A stretch of 40,074 nucleotides of DNA from an uncultured Alphaproteobacteria bacterium (GTDB taxonomy: Bacteria; Pseudomonadota; Alphaproteobacteria; Rhizobiales; Beijerinckiaceae). Under the pieces are notes generated by a model. That model worked only from the letters and a program-made list of their open reading frames with translations. It was not told the origin of the DNA and did not search any database. Below, one piece after another: positions 7,963 to 16,652 of the stretch. Position numbers and translations under genes: made by a program. Every line of letters starts with the position of its first letter. Position 1 is the stretch's first letter. The stretch covers positions 20,060 through 60,133 of the forward strand of contig CALMOK010000295.1 of assembly GCA_937871825.1 (NCBI GenBank), read 5' to 3'.

Positions 7963-8807
7963 CGGTGGTCCTCGCCGCCGCGCAACTCCCTGGCTGCGTC
8001 CTCGACCTTGCGGCCAACGTTGAGACCGCCGAAGCGGCGGTGCGCGCGGCGGCGGCGCGGGGCGCCCATATCGTGGCGCTGCCCGAGATGGCGACCTTGC
8101 CGTATTTCTGCGGTGATGGGCCCGAAGCCTACCGGGCCTGGGCCGAACCGTCCCACGGGCCGCTGGCGCGGCGCTTCGCGGCCTTGGCGGCCGAGACCGG
8201 CACGGCTGTGTTTCTGCCGTTCTACGAGCACGATCCGGAGACCGGGCGCTACCACAACGCCGTGCTGGGCTTCGGCCCGGATGGTGCGCCGCTGCGGGAC
8301 GGTCCGGTGGCGCGCAAGCTCCACCTGCCGGTCGGCGACGACCCGCCGCCCGGCTTCGACGAGCGAGCCCATTTCTCGCCCGGCGACGCGCTGCACGTGG
8401 TCGAGGTCCGTGGCGTCCGGGTCGGCGTGCTGGTCTGCTACGACCGCCGCTTTCCCGAAGCCTGGCGGGCCCTGCGCCGCGGGGGCGCCGATCTCGTCGT
8501 GGTGCCGGTGGCCGGCAGCGGGGGCGACGACATGGACTTCTTCGTCGGCGAAATGCGAACCCATGCGCGCGAGAACGGCCTCGCGGTGCTCTGCGCCAAT
8601 AAGGTCGGCGACGAGCCCATCGGCGGTGGGGTGGTCGACAATTACGGGTATTCGGCCATTATCGATGCCGACGGCACGGTCCTGGCGCTGCGCCCGCGCC
8701 AAGAGGGAGCGGGCCTCGTCCTGGCCGAGCTCGACGTGGCGGCCATTCCGGCCATTCGCCGCCGGCTCCGCTATTACGACGATCGCCGCGAAGACCTCTT
8801 CGCATGA
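7959..8807 (+). CDS. Carbon-nitrogen hydrolase (nitrilase superfamily; carbamoylase/amidase-like)
   Basis: Glu-Lys-Cys pattern: ALPEMATLPYF, RKLHLPVGD, GVLVCYDRRFPEAWRAL; GTG start overlaps ATPase stop. Confidence 0.88.
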   Translation: MTVVLAAAQLPGCVLDLAANVETAEAAVRAAAARGAHIVALPEMATLPYFCGDGPEAYRAWAEPSHGPLARRFAALAAETGTAVFLPFYEHDPETGRYHNAVLGFGPDGAPLRDGPVARKLHLPVGDDPPPGFDERAHFSPGDALHVVEVRGVRVGVLVCYDRRFPEAWRALRRGGADLVVVPVAGSGGDDMDFFVGEMRTHARENGLAVLCANKVGDEPIGGGVVDNYGYSAIIDADGTVLALRPRQEGAGLVLAELDVAAIPAIRRRLRYYDDRREDLFA

Positions 8808-10180
8808 CGGACGCCGTGTTCTCCGCCCTGACCCTTGCGTTCACCGTGCTGGACGGCACGAACTCGCCGCTAAACACCGTGGGCGACGCCCTGCAGCGGA
8901 TCGAAACCGGCAACGACGCCCTCCGGGCCATCGTGACAACCGATGCGGCCGACAGCCTGAGGCAGGCCGAACTCGTGGTGCGCCGCCTCGCGGCCGGCGA
9001 GCGTCCGCCCCTCGCCGGCGTGCCGATCGTGGTCAAGGACGCGATCTGGGTGGCGGGCTGGCGCGTCACCCAGGGCTCGCGGCTTTACGCCGATTTCGTG
9101 GCTCCGGCCGACAACGTCGCGGTGGCGCGGCTGCGCCGGGCCGGGGCCGTCGTGGTCGGGATGGCCAACATGTCGGAATTCGGCTGCAAGGGCGTCACGT
9201 CGAACCCGCTTCACGGCACCACCCGCCACCCGCTCGACCTGCGTCTGACGCCCGGCGGCTCGAGCGGGGGATGTGCATCGGCGCTCGGCGCCGGGCTGGT
9301 GCCGCTGGCGCTCGGCACCGACGGGGGCGGCTCGGGCCGCCGTCCCGCCGCCCATGTGGGCGCCGTCGGGTTCAAGCCGTCGGGCGGCGTCGTGGCCAAC
9401 GGACCCGGCTTCGAGGGCGGCGGCTCCCTCACGGCCGTGCTGGCGCCGATGGGGCGCTCGGTCGCCGATGTCGCGGCTCTGTTCGAGGTCCTGCTCGGGA
9501 GCGATCCGGCCGATCCGCTGGCGGTCACGCTTCCGGATGCGAAACACGGCGATCGGCTCAGGATCGCCTACACGCCCACTTTCGGGCTTGGCGGCCCGGT
9601 CGACCCCGATGTCGCGGCCTGCGTCGCGGCCGCGGTCGATGAGCTCGCGGAGGCCGGCATCGACATCCGACCCTTTGATCCGGTCTGGCCGACGGGTGCC
9701 GACGAAGCCGCCCTGATGCCATTGCAATGGGCTGGACTGGCCAAGGCTTACGGGGCGCGCTGGCAGCGCGATCCCGACCTTTTCGATCCCTACATCGGAG
9801 CGCAGATCGCACGCGGCCTCGCGCAGCCCGAAGCCGATGTCGCCGCGGCCCGCGCCATGGCCCAAAGGGTCGTCGAAGCGGCGCAGCGCTTTTTCGCGGA
9901 TTTCGACCTCGTGATCGGCCCGACCACGCCCTGCACGGCTTGGCCGCACGACCGGCTCGGCCCGGCCGAGATCGATGGGCAGCCCGTTCACGACCGCGCC
10001 CACGCGGCCTTCACGCCGTCCTTCAACCACGCCCTCGCTGCCGCGATCTCCATTCCCTGCGGGGTCGATCGGCACGGCCTGCCGATCGGGCTGCAGATCG
10101 CGGGACCCCGCTTCGCCGACCGCCGGGTGCTCGCCGCGGCGGCGGTGGCCGAGCGGCAACTGGCCGGTGTCGGCCCATGA
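8804..10180 (+). CDS. Amidase, amidase-signature family (GatA-like)
   Basis: GVPIVVKDAIWVAG (Lys), TPGGSSGGCASALGAGLVPLALGTDGGGSGRRPAAHVGAVGFKPS (Ser-rich AS motif). Confidence 0.92.
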   Translation: MTDAVFSALTLAFTVLDGTNSPLNTVGDALQRIETGNDALRAIVTTDAADSLRQAELVVRRLAAGERPPLAGVPIVVKDAIWVAGWRVTQGSRLYADFVAPADNVAVARLRRAGAVVVGMANMSEFGCKGVTSNPLHGTTRHPLDLRLTPGGSSGGCASALGAGLVPLALGTDGGGSGRRPAAHVGAVGFKPSGGVVANGPGFEGGGSLTAVLAPMGRSVADVAALFEVLLGSDPADPLAVTLPDAKHGDRLRIAYTPTFGLGGPVDPDVAACVAAAVDELAEAGIDIRPFDPVWPTGADEAALMPLQWAGLAKAYGARWQRDPDLFDPYIGAQIARGLAQPEADVAAARAMAQRVVEAAQRFFADFDLVIGPTTPCTAWPHDRLGPAEIDGQPVHDRAHAAFTPSFNHALAAAISIPCGVDRHGLPIGLQIAGPRFADRRVLAAAAVAERQLAGVGP

Positions 10181-10190
10181 CGAACCTCGC

Positions 10191-11717
10191 ATGATCCTGA
10201 TCCGCGGCGGACGCGTCTACGACCCGGCGGGCGACACCGATCATCCGGCCATCCGGGATGTCATGGTCGACGGCGACACGATCGTCTCGGTGACGGCGCC
10301 CGACGCGGACCCGGAGGCCAAACGCCGTGTCGAAACCGAAGCGGCCCGCGGCGTCGGCGCGATGATCGACGCCCGCGACACCCTCGTGCTGCCCGGCTTC
10401 GTCAACGCCCATTACCATTCCTACGACACGCTCGTGAAAGGGCTCATCGAGGATGCGCCCTTCGATCTCTGGGCCTTGCAGACCCAGCCGGCCTTCTACG
10501 GCCGCCGCTCGAAGGCGGAGCTGCGCCTGCGCACCCTTCTCGGCGCCATCGAGTGCCTGAAGGGCGGCATCACAACCGTCCAGGACATGTGCACGCTGGT
10601 GCCGCAGGACGAGGAAACGCTGGACGTCATCGCGTCCGCCTATGCCGAGGTCGGCATCCGCGTGGTTTTCGCGCTGGCGCTGCGCGACGTCGGCGACCTC
10701 GACATCGCACCCTTCCTGCCCGACGATCTGAGCGACACCGTGCGCCGGGCCGTGACCGGGAGCCCGCGCGACGCCGCCGAGGACCTCGCCTTCGCGGCGG
10801 CGCAGATCCGGCGATTGCCGGCCGGGGATCTCTGGCACTGGGGTGTCGCCGCCTCGGGGCCGCAGCGCGCGTCGGACACCCTTCTCGAAGGGGTGGCGGC
10901 GCTGTCGGAACGCTACGGCATGCCGATCTTCACCCACGTCTACGAGACGCGCGCGCAGGCCGCCAAGGCGCGTCGCATCTACGGACGGCACGACGGCTCG
11001 ATGATCCGCCACATGGCGGAGGTGGGCGTGCTCGGGCCGCGGACCACCATGGCGCATGGTGTCTGCATCGCGCCGGACGAGATCGCGACGATCGCCCGCG
11101 CCGGTGCCACGGTGGCCCACAACCCGCTGAGCAACATGAAGCTGAAAAGCGGCGTGGCGCCCATCCGGGCCCTCAAGGCCGAGGGCGTGAACCTCGCCAT
11201 CGGCTGCGACAATTGTTCCTGCGGCGACTGCCAGAACATGTTCCAGGGCTTGAAAATGTTCTGCCTGCTGGCCGGCGTCGCCGACCCCGGGCCGACGGGC
11301 GTCCACGCGGTCCACGCCATCGAGGCGGCGACGCGCGGCGGGGCGCGGGCGCTCGGGCTTGGCAAGACGATCGGCGCGATCGAGCCGGGCCGCAAGGCCG
11401 ACCTCAGCCTCGTCCGCCTCGACACGATGGCCTTCACGCCCTTCAACAGCGCGGCACGACAGATCACGTTCAGCGAAACCGGCAGCGGGGTCGACACCGT
11501 GTTGGTCGGCGGCCGCGTGGTGGTGCGGGACGGGCGGTTGACGACGCTCGACGAAGCCGCGATCCGGGCCGAGATCGCCGACATGATGCCGGCCTTCCGG
11601 CGCGATTTCGAAGACCTCCGCCGCACGAGCGTCGAGGCCGCGCCGGTGCTCGTCGCGGCCCTGCGGCGGCTGGAAACGATCGATGTCGGCCTCGACCGCC
11701 ACCTCGCGAAGCGTTGA
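10191..11717 (+). CDS. Amidohydrolase, ATZ/TRZ subfamily
   Basis: MILIRGGRVYDPAGD...VLPGFVNAHYHSYDTLVKG...FTHVYETRAQA...TMAHGVCIAPDEI...GCDNCSCGDCQNMFQGLKMF; starts 10 bp after the amidase stop. Confidence 0.9.
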   Translation: MILIRGGRVYDPAGDTDHPAIRDVMVDGDTIVSVTAPDADPEAKRRVETEAARGVGAMIDARDTLVLPGFVNAHYHSYDTLVKGLIEDAPFDLWALQTQPAFYGRRSKAELRLRTLLGAIECLKGGITTVQDMCTLVPQDEETLDVIASAYAEVGIRVVFALALRDVGDLDIAPFLPDDLSDTVRRAVTGSPRDAAEDLAFAAAQIRRLPAGDLWHWGVAASGPQRASDTLLEGVAALSERYGMPIFTHVYETRAQAAKARRIYGRHDGSMIRHMAEVGVLGPRTTMAHGVCIAPDEIATIARAGATVAHNPLSNMKLKSGVAPIRALKAEGVNLAIGCDNCSCGDCQNMFQGLKMFCLLAGVADPGPTGVHAVHAIEAATRGGARALGLGKTIGAIEPGRKADLSLVRLDTMAFTPFNSAARQITFSETGSGVDTVLVGGRVVVRDGRLTTLDEAAIRAEIADMMPAFRRDFEDLRRTSVEAAPVLVAALRRLETIDVGLDRHLAKR

Positions 11718-11963
11718 CGCGATGGAGATCGGCTCCACACGGCCGCGATGGCGGCGCTGGAGCGCCTCATCGAGGCCGACTTGGGCGATCCTGCCGCCGT
11801 TGTCGCGCTGATCGAATGCTGGCTGGCAACAGCTTCACGCCATTGCTTCAGGGCCGCAGCCTGGAAATAGTTCGGAGTTCAGCGGGAAAAGATGGCGGGC
11901 GTAGGAGATCACCATCAAAGCCGACCTTACCCCGACACGAGGTTTATGTGACAATGCCGTCCA

Positions 11964-13859
11964 ATGACCTCATCCATCACCACCGCTTCGACGCCCGCCG
12001 CAGCGGGTCACCCGGTCCGCGCGGCGCTCCTGCTTGGCGCGCTGGGCGTGGTGTTCGGGGATATCGGAACGAGCCCGATCTATGCCTTCAGGGAGTCGCT
12101 CAAGGCCGCCGGCGGTGCGGCCGGCGAGGCCACCGTGTTCGGGGTGCTGTCGCTGGTGTTCTGGGCGATCCTTTTGGTCGTGGCAGCGAAATACGTCACC
12201 TTCGTCATGAAGGCCGACAACGAAGGCGAGGGGGGAACCATGGCGCTCCTGTCGCTGGCGCTTCCGGTTGCGGGGCGCTGGCGGGCCGGCCTCCTCGTCG
12301 TCGGGCTGGCGGGTGCGTCGTTGTTCTTCGGGGACGCCATGATCACACCTGCCATCTCGGTGCTGAGCGCCATCGAGGGCTTGCAGATCGCCGTGCCCGC
12401 CGTGACGCCTTACGTCGTCCCCATCGCGGCCGTGGTGCTGATCGGCCTGTTCGCGATCCAGAGTCGCGGCAGCGGCAGCGTTGGATTTCTGTTCGGACCG
12501 GTGATGGCGGTGTGGTTTCTCACGCTTGCCGCTCTGGGCCTCTACCACACCCTTCAATATCCGCGGGTTCTGCTGGCCCTCGATCCGAGATACGCGGTCG
12601 CCTATGCGAGCCATGGCGGAGGCACGGTCACGTTCGCCGTTCTGGGTTCGGTGTTCCTTGCCTTGACGGGCGGCGAGGCGCTCTACGCCGATATGGGGCA
12701 CTTCGGCCGCAAAGCCATCCGCATCAATTGGTTCGCCGTGGTGCTTCCAGCCTTGGTCCTGGTCTATCTTGGACAAGGAGCCCTTGTGCTGTCCGATCCT
12801 TCGGCGGCGGCAAACCCCTTTTTCTTGCTGTTTCCGGGCTGGATGCTTGTTCCCGCAATTCTGCTAACCACGGCCGCGACGGTGATTGCGAGCCAAGCCG
12901 TGCTGTCGGGGGCATTCGCTCTCATCCAGCAGGCGATTCAACTTGGTGCCATCCCGCGGCTTGACGTGCGTCAAACCTCGGAAGAGTCGGTGGGCCAGGT
13001 TTATGTTCCGCAAGTCAACTGGCTGCTCGCCCTCGTCGTCCTCGCCCTGGTGTTCGGCTTCCGATCGTCCGACGCCCTGGCCAATGCCTATGGCATCGCC
13101 GTGGCGGGCGACATGCTCGTGACGACGCTGCTCGTTACGACAGTCGCCTATGCACGATGGAAATGGCCCGCGATCCTCGTGTTTCCCACGGCAGGCCTGT
13201 TCCTGCTGCTCGACGTGACCTTTGTGTTGGCCAACGTCCATAAGATCCCGGCCGGCGGCTGGTTCCCGCTCCTGGTCGGCGCAATCGCGCTGACCTTGAT
13301 GCTGGTCTGGCGCAAGGGTCGCAGGATTGCTTTCGAGCGTCGTGACGAGAATGCCGTCAAGCTGACTGACTTCATCGCCGGCCTCGAAAAGCCGGGTGCT
13401 CCGATCCGCCTGCAAGGCACGGCGATTTACCTGACCAAGCAGGCCGACATGGTCCCGTCGGCCCTCGCGCTCAACGTCAAGCACAACGGTGTCGTGCACA
13501 GTCGGATCGTGCTGCTGAAGGTGACGACCGAGCGGGTACCGCGCGTGGCCGAGGCCAACCGCCTCAAGGTCGAAGAGCTTCCCTCCGGTTTCAGGCTCGT
13601 ATGGCTGGTGTTCGGCTTCGCCGAAAAGCCGGACGTCATGGCCGCACTCAAGCATCACGAGCAGGCCATCGGCTGCGACCCCGAGAAGGCCTCGTTCTTT
13701 ATTGGACGCGAGAACCCTGTCCCATCGCTGAAGCCGGATTTATCGCCCTTTGAAGAGCGGCTCTACGCCTTCATGGTTCGCAACGCGGTCAACGCACCGG
13801 ATTATTTCCGTATCGCGCCAGAGCGTGTCGTGGAACTCGGCACGCGTGTGGAAATGTGA
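11964..13859 (+). CDS. kup: Potassium uptake protein Kup
   Basis: ALLLGALGVVFGDIGTSPIYAFRESLKAAGG...KYVTFVMKADNEGEGGTMALLSLA...SLFFGDAMITPAISVLSAIEGL; characteristic Kup N-terminal signature and length. Confidence 0.95.
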   Translation: MTSSITTASTPAAAGHPVRAALLLGALGVVFGDIGTSPIYAFRESLKAAGGAAGEATVFGVLSLVFWAILLVVAAKYVTFVMKADNEGEGGTMALLSLALPVAGRWRAGLLVVGLAGASLFFGDAMITPAISVLSAIEGLQIAVPAVTPYVVPIAAVVLIGLFAIQSRGSGSVGFLFGPVMAVWFLTLAALGLYHTLQYPRVLLALDPRYAVAYASHGGGTVTFAVLGSVFLALTGGEALYADMGHFGRKAIRINWFAVVLPALVLVYLGQGALVLSDPSAAANPFFLLFPGWMLVPAILLTTAATVIASQAVLSGAFALIQQAIQLGAIPRLDVRQTSEESVGQVYVPQVNWLLALVVLALVFGFRSSDALANAYGIAVAGDMLVTTLLVTTVAYARWKWPAILVFPTAGLFLLLDVTFVLANVHKIPAGGWFPLLVGAIALTLMLVWRKGRRIAFERRDENAVKLTDFIAGLEKPGAPIRLQGTAIYLTKQADMVPSALALNVKHNGVVHSRIVLLKVTTERVPRVAEANRLKVEELPSGFRLVWLVFGFAEKPDVMAALKHHEQAIGCDPEKASFFIGRENPVPSLKPDLSPFEERLYAFMVRNAVNAPDYFRIAPERVVELGTRVEM

Positions 13860-14071
13860 GACCTGTATAAAAAAATCCTTTTAGGTCAGCGGCGACGAAT
13901 CCGCTTTCATGTCAGGTTGTGACGCATGCTGGCTGACAGCCGAAGGACGCACTTAAAGTAACACTCGCGCTAAAAACCATTCTCGAAGCATAAGGATTTA
14001 TGCACGCGAGCCTCGTGATGACGAACACCAATCGGATGGTTCGCTGACTTGATATTAAGAACGCGACGGAA

Positions 14072-14220
14072 CTAAGTGTTTGGCCCCGGGATGAGGTGAC
14101 GCGGATGATCCTGAACGTGGAGGGGTCTGCGGTCCAGGCTTGCGCGATGGCCTCGAACGGCGTTCTCCATCGCAGGGCTTCGAGGTGCATTGCGAAGTTG
14201 TAGGCCGCGACGGACGCGGG
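14072..14220 (-). pseudogene. IS481-family transposase, C-terminal fragment with frameshift
   Basis: Frame 1: SVAAYNFAMHLEALRWRTPFEAIAQAWTADPSTFRI; shifted frame: HPRHLIPGPNT*. Matches the familiar IS481 tail '(F)VxAYNFxRRLKTLxGLTPYExICKxWTxxPxRFxxxPxHxMPGLNT'. Confidence 0.7.
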
Positions 14221-14499
14221 GGACGTCCTCGGGTTCGACGACGGCGGATACTAACCGATTAGGCGCGCGGCAGTCATACCTTCGAACTCGCCGAGGGGTC
14301 ACGTGACTTCTGTGATTGCTGGTCGGCGTCGCGCCATGAGCAGGAACTGGCAGCCTGTCGGGAAGCCGGTGTCAGCCAGGCGCCCATTCTCGCCAACCAT
14401 CAGCCAGGTAGCGGCGCCCGATGCGGGCGTTTGTTTGAGATCATCGATTGGCAGGCGCGGGCCGGCGTGACGATCGTCTTAAACCGGAGGATGGCGGCG

Positions 14500-15411
14500 C
14501 TAAGGGGCACCCCAATCGCGCAGTCGTCGCGCGGCAAGCTCCGGCGTCAAGCCGATCAAGCGTTCGGCGCCAAAGTCCTCGATCGCGAACGAAGCCGCGA
14601 CCGCGCCCGCGCGGGCCGCGGCGCGAAGATCGGTCCTGTTGTTGACCAACGCGGCCATGAAGGCGCCACAGAAGCAGTCGCCCGCGCCTGTCGTGTCCCG
14701 GACCTCGGTTCCGAGGGCCGGAAGCGCGATCGCCTGGTCACCGGCCCGGCCATAAACGAGACAGCCCTGCGCGGCGAGCTTGATCACGACCACCGCCGGT
14801 CCCCAGGCCGCGAAGGTCCTGGCGGCCGTCAACCAATCGGTGTGGCCGAGGAGTTGCCGCACCTCGTCGGCGCTCGGCATGAAGATGTCGACGGCACCGA
14901 TCAGGCGGCGCAGGGCGTTCTCGTTGCCGTCGATGTAGTCCTCCTGCGGGTCGAGCGCCACCAGCGCCGCCGATGTTCGCTTGAGATCGGCGACCAGCGC
15001 TTCCTGGGCGGCCAGCGTCATCGCCAGGATCAGGAAAGCCTCGGCCTCGCGAAAGCCGGGCGGGATGTCGTCGGGCCCCGGCGAGAGCGCGTGGAACTCC
15101 TGTTCGGTGAAGTAGGTGGTCCAGCGCCGCCCGCCGTCGCTTCGGTAGTCGATGCGGTTGTGAAGGGTCTTGAATGACCGGGCCGTGAGGCCGTCTCGCG
15201 ACAGTCCAGCTTGGCCGATCTGGGCGAGAACGGAGGTCGGGAAGTCGAACCCAACGGGCGCGACCATCTCGGCTGAGGGCTCGTACAAGCGTGCCGCGAG
15301 CACGGCATAGAGCGCGTCGCCGCCGATGCAGCCCGGCATCGAGCGACCGTCGGGGAGAACGACGTCGTCGATCGTGAGATTGCCCAGGCAGACGAGACGT
15401 GGGTGCGCCAT
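14500..15411 (-). CDS. PfkB-family carbohydrate kinase
   Basis: MAHPRLVCLGNLTIDDVVLPDGRSMPGCIGGDALYAVLAARLY... with C-terminal DTTGAGDCFCGAFMAAL; ATGA overlap with the upstream SIS gene. Confidence 0.88.
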   Translation of the reverse strand: MAHPRLVCLGNLTIDDVVLPDGRSMPGCIGGDALYAVLAARLYEPSAEMVAPVGFDFPTSVLAQIGQAGLSRDGLTARSFKTLHNRIDYRSDGGRRWTTYFTEQEFHALSPGPDDIPPGFREAEAFLILAMTLAAQEALVADLKRTSAALVALDPQEDYIDGNENALRRLIGAVDIFMPSADEVRQLLGHTDWLTAARTFAAWGPAVVVIKLAAQGCLVYGRAGDQAIALPALGTEVRDTTGAGDCFCGAFMAALVNNRTDLRAAARAGAVAASFAIEDFGAERLIGLTPELAARRLRDWGAP

Positions 15412-16628
15412 CAGGAGGGATGCGCCTCGGGCTCGTCGTCCTGCGGCGGAGCGGGTTCGGCCGCGGTGAACTTGGCGCTCGCCAGATGGTAGGCGTAAAG
15501 CTGCACCGGCACGCAATAAACCAGGGCCGACAGGTCCTCAGGCATGGCCGGCAGCCGCAACAGCGCGTCGGCGTGCGGGTCGAGCGCGCTCTCGCGCTCC
15601 GTGACGATGCCGTAGACGCGGCCGCCCCAGCGCTTGCCTTCGAAAGCCGTGTCACGCGCCCTGGCGATCGACGGTCCCTGCGGCGCTATGATGAAGAGGG
15701 GATCGCCCGCCTTCTGCGAGTTGTAGTGGTGGAACTCCTCCAGGGGGATCGCGATGGCGTGATCCGGCGAACATTCCTTGACCTTGGCGGCGCCGAACAG
15801 CGCACAGGCGTAGGACGGGCCACCGCCCGCGAACAGGAAGATGGTGCGGCCCGCATCGGCGCGGGCGAGGGCCGCGATCGTGTTCTCCTGGCTGGCGATC
15901 ACCGCCGCGATCTGGTCCGGGACGGCGTCGAGCGCCGCCTGGAGATCGGCGATCAAGCCGGGCGCGCGGCCGAGCGCCGCGCCGAGGTCGAGCCCGAACT
16001 GAAGCAGCAGCGCCAGCGCCGCCGTACTGGCCTGGGTCGGCCAGCCCTTCCGCTCCGCCCGGACCAGCAAGCCATGATCGGATTCGAGCATCAAGGCCGA
16101 GCCGGGCGTGTTGCTGAGCGCGAGCGTACGGGCGCCGCGGGCGCGGGCAATAAGGGTGGCCTCGACCGTGCGGGTCGTGACCCCGCTGGACGACAATGCG
16201 ATCAGCAGCGTGTCGGGCCCGATCGATCGATTGGTGTAATAAGCGAAATCGAGCGCCTGGACCGGTTCGCACGGCATGTCCAATACGCGCTCGAACAACT
16301 GGCGCGCCGCGATCATCACCGCCAGGCTGTCGCCGCACCCCGTCATGACGACCCGACGGAGGCCGGGTGCCGCCATCGCAGCCGCGGCGCGCCTGACGTT
16401 CGCGCGTTCCTGCGCCAGGGTGTCGCGAAGGACGGCCGGCTGCGCCAAAATCTCGACGCGCGTCAGTTCGACCCGGCGTCGGCGCTTTTCGTCCAGGGGA
16501 TCGTCCGTCGGCAGCGCATCCATGAGCCGGGCTTCGCGCTCGAACAGGTCCGCCACCAGGGCGCGCGCGTGATCATCGAGCGGCGACTCCGGAGCAAGCA
16601 GCGGCGTCGAAGGGCCGGAGGGGATCAT
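15411..16628 (-). CDS. SIS-domain sugar isomerase/deglycase-like protein
   Basis: VVMTGCGDSLAVMIAARQLFE, LIALSSSGVTTRTVEA, AIPLEEFHHYNSQKAGDPLFIIAPQG: tandem SIS-type motifs. Confidence 0.85.
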   Translation of the reverse strand: MIPSGPSTPLLAPESPLDDHARALVADLFEREARLMDALPTDDPLDEKRRRRVELTRVEILAQPAVLRDTLAQERANVRRAAAAMAAPGLRRVVMTGCGDSLAVMIAARQLFERVLDMPCEPVQALDFAYYTNRSIGPDTLLIALSSSGVTTRTVEATLIARARGARTLALSNTPGSALMLESDHGLLVRAERKGWPTQASTAALALLLQFGLDLGAALGRAPGLIADLQAALDAVPDQIAAVIASQENTIAALARADAGRTIFLFAGGGPSYACALFGAAKVKECSPDHAIAIPLEEFHHYNSQKAGDPLFIIAPQGPSIARARDTAFEGKRWGGRVYGIVTERESALDPHADALLRLPAMPEDLSALVYCVPVQLYAYHLASAKFTAAEPAPPQDDEPEAHPS

Positions 16629-16652
16629 GCGGGATTCCTTGCAGGAACGGGA

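Noticed and set aside
10023-11738. 571-aa minus-strand ORF
   Set aside because: Antisense to the amidohydrolase, no recognisable motifs.
11748-11870. 40-aa ORF MAALERLIEADLGDPAAVVALIECWLATASRHCFRAAAWK between amidohydrolase and kup
   Set aside because: Starts like a plausible peptide but has no visible ribosome-binding site or family motif; may be a gene remnant, not supportable from one sequence.
10553-12964. 803-aa plus-strand ORF
   Set aside because: Overlaps the amidohydrolase and kup in another frame; Arg/Gly/Ala-rich shadow ORF.
13860-13895. Rho-independent terminator after kup (GACCT...AGGTC)
   Set aside because: Only a 5-bp stem around a ~19-nt loop with no U-tract.
14299-14475. 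Minus-strand coding-like text ...DDLKQTPASGAATWLMVGENGRLADTGFPTGCQFLLMARRRPAITEVT*
   Set aside because: No good start codon, no recognised family; could be chance or degraded DNA near the IS fragment.
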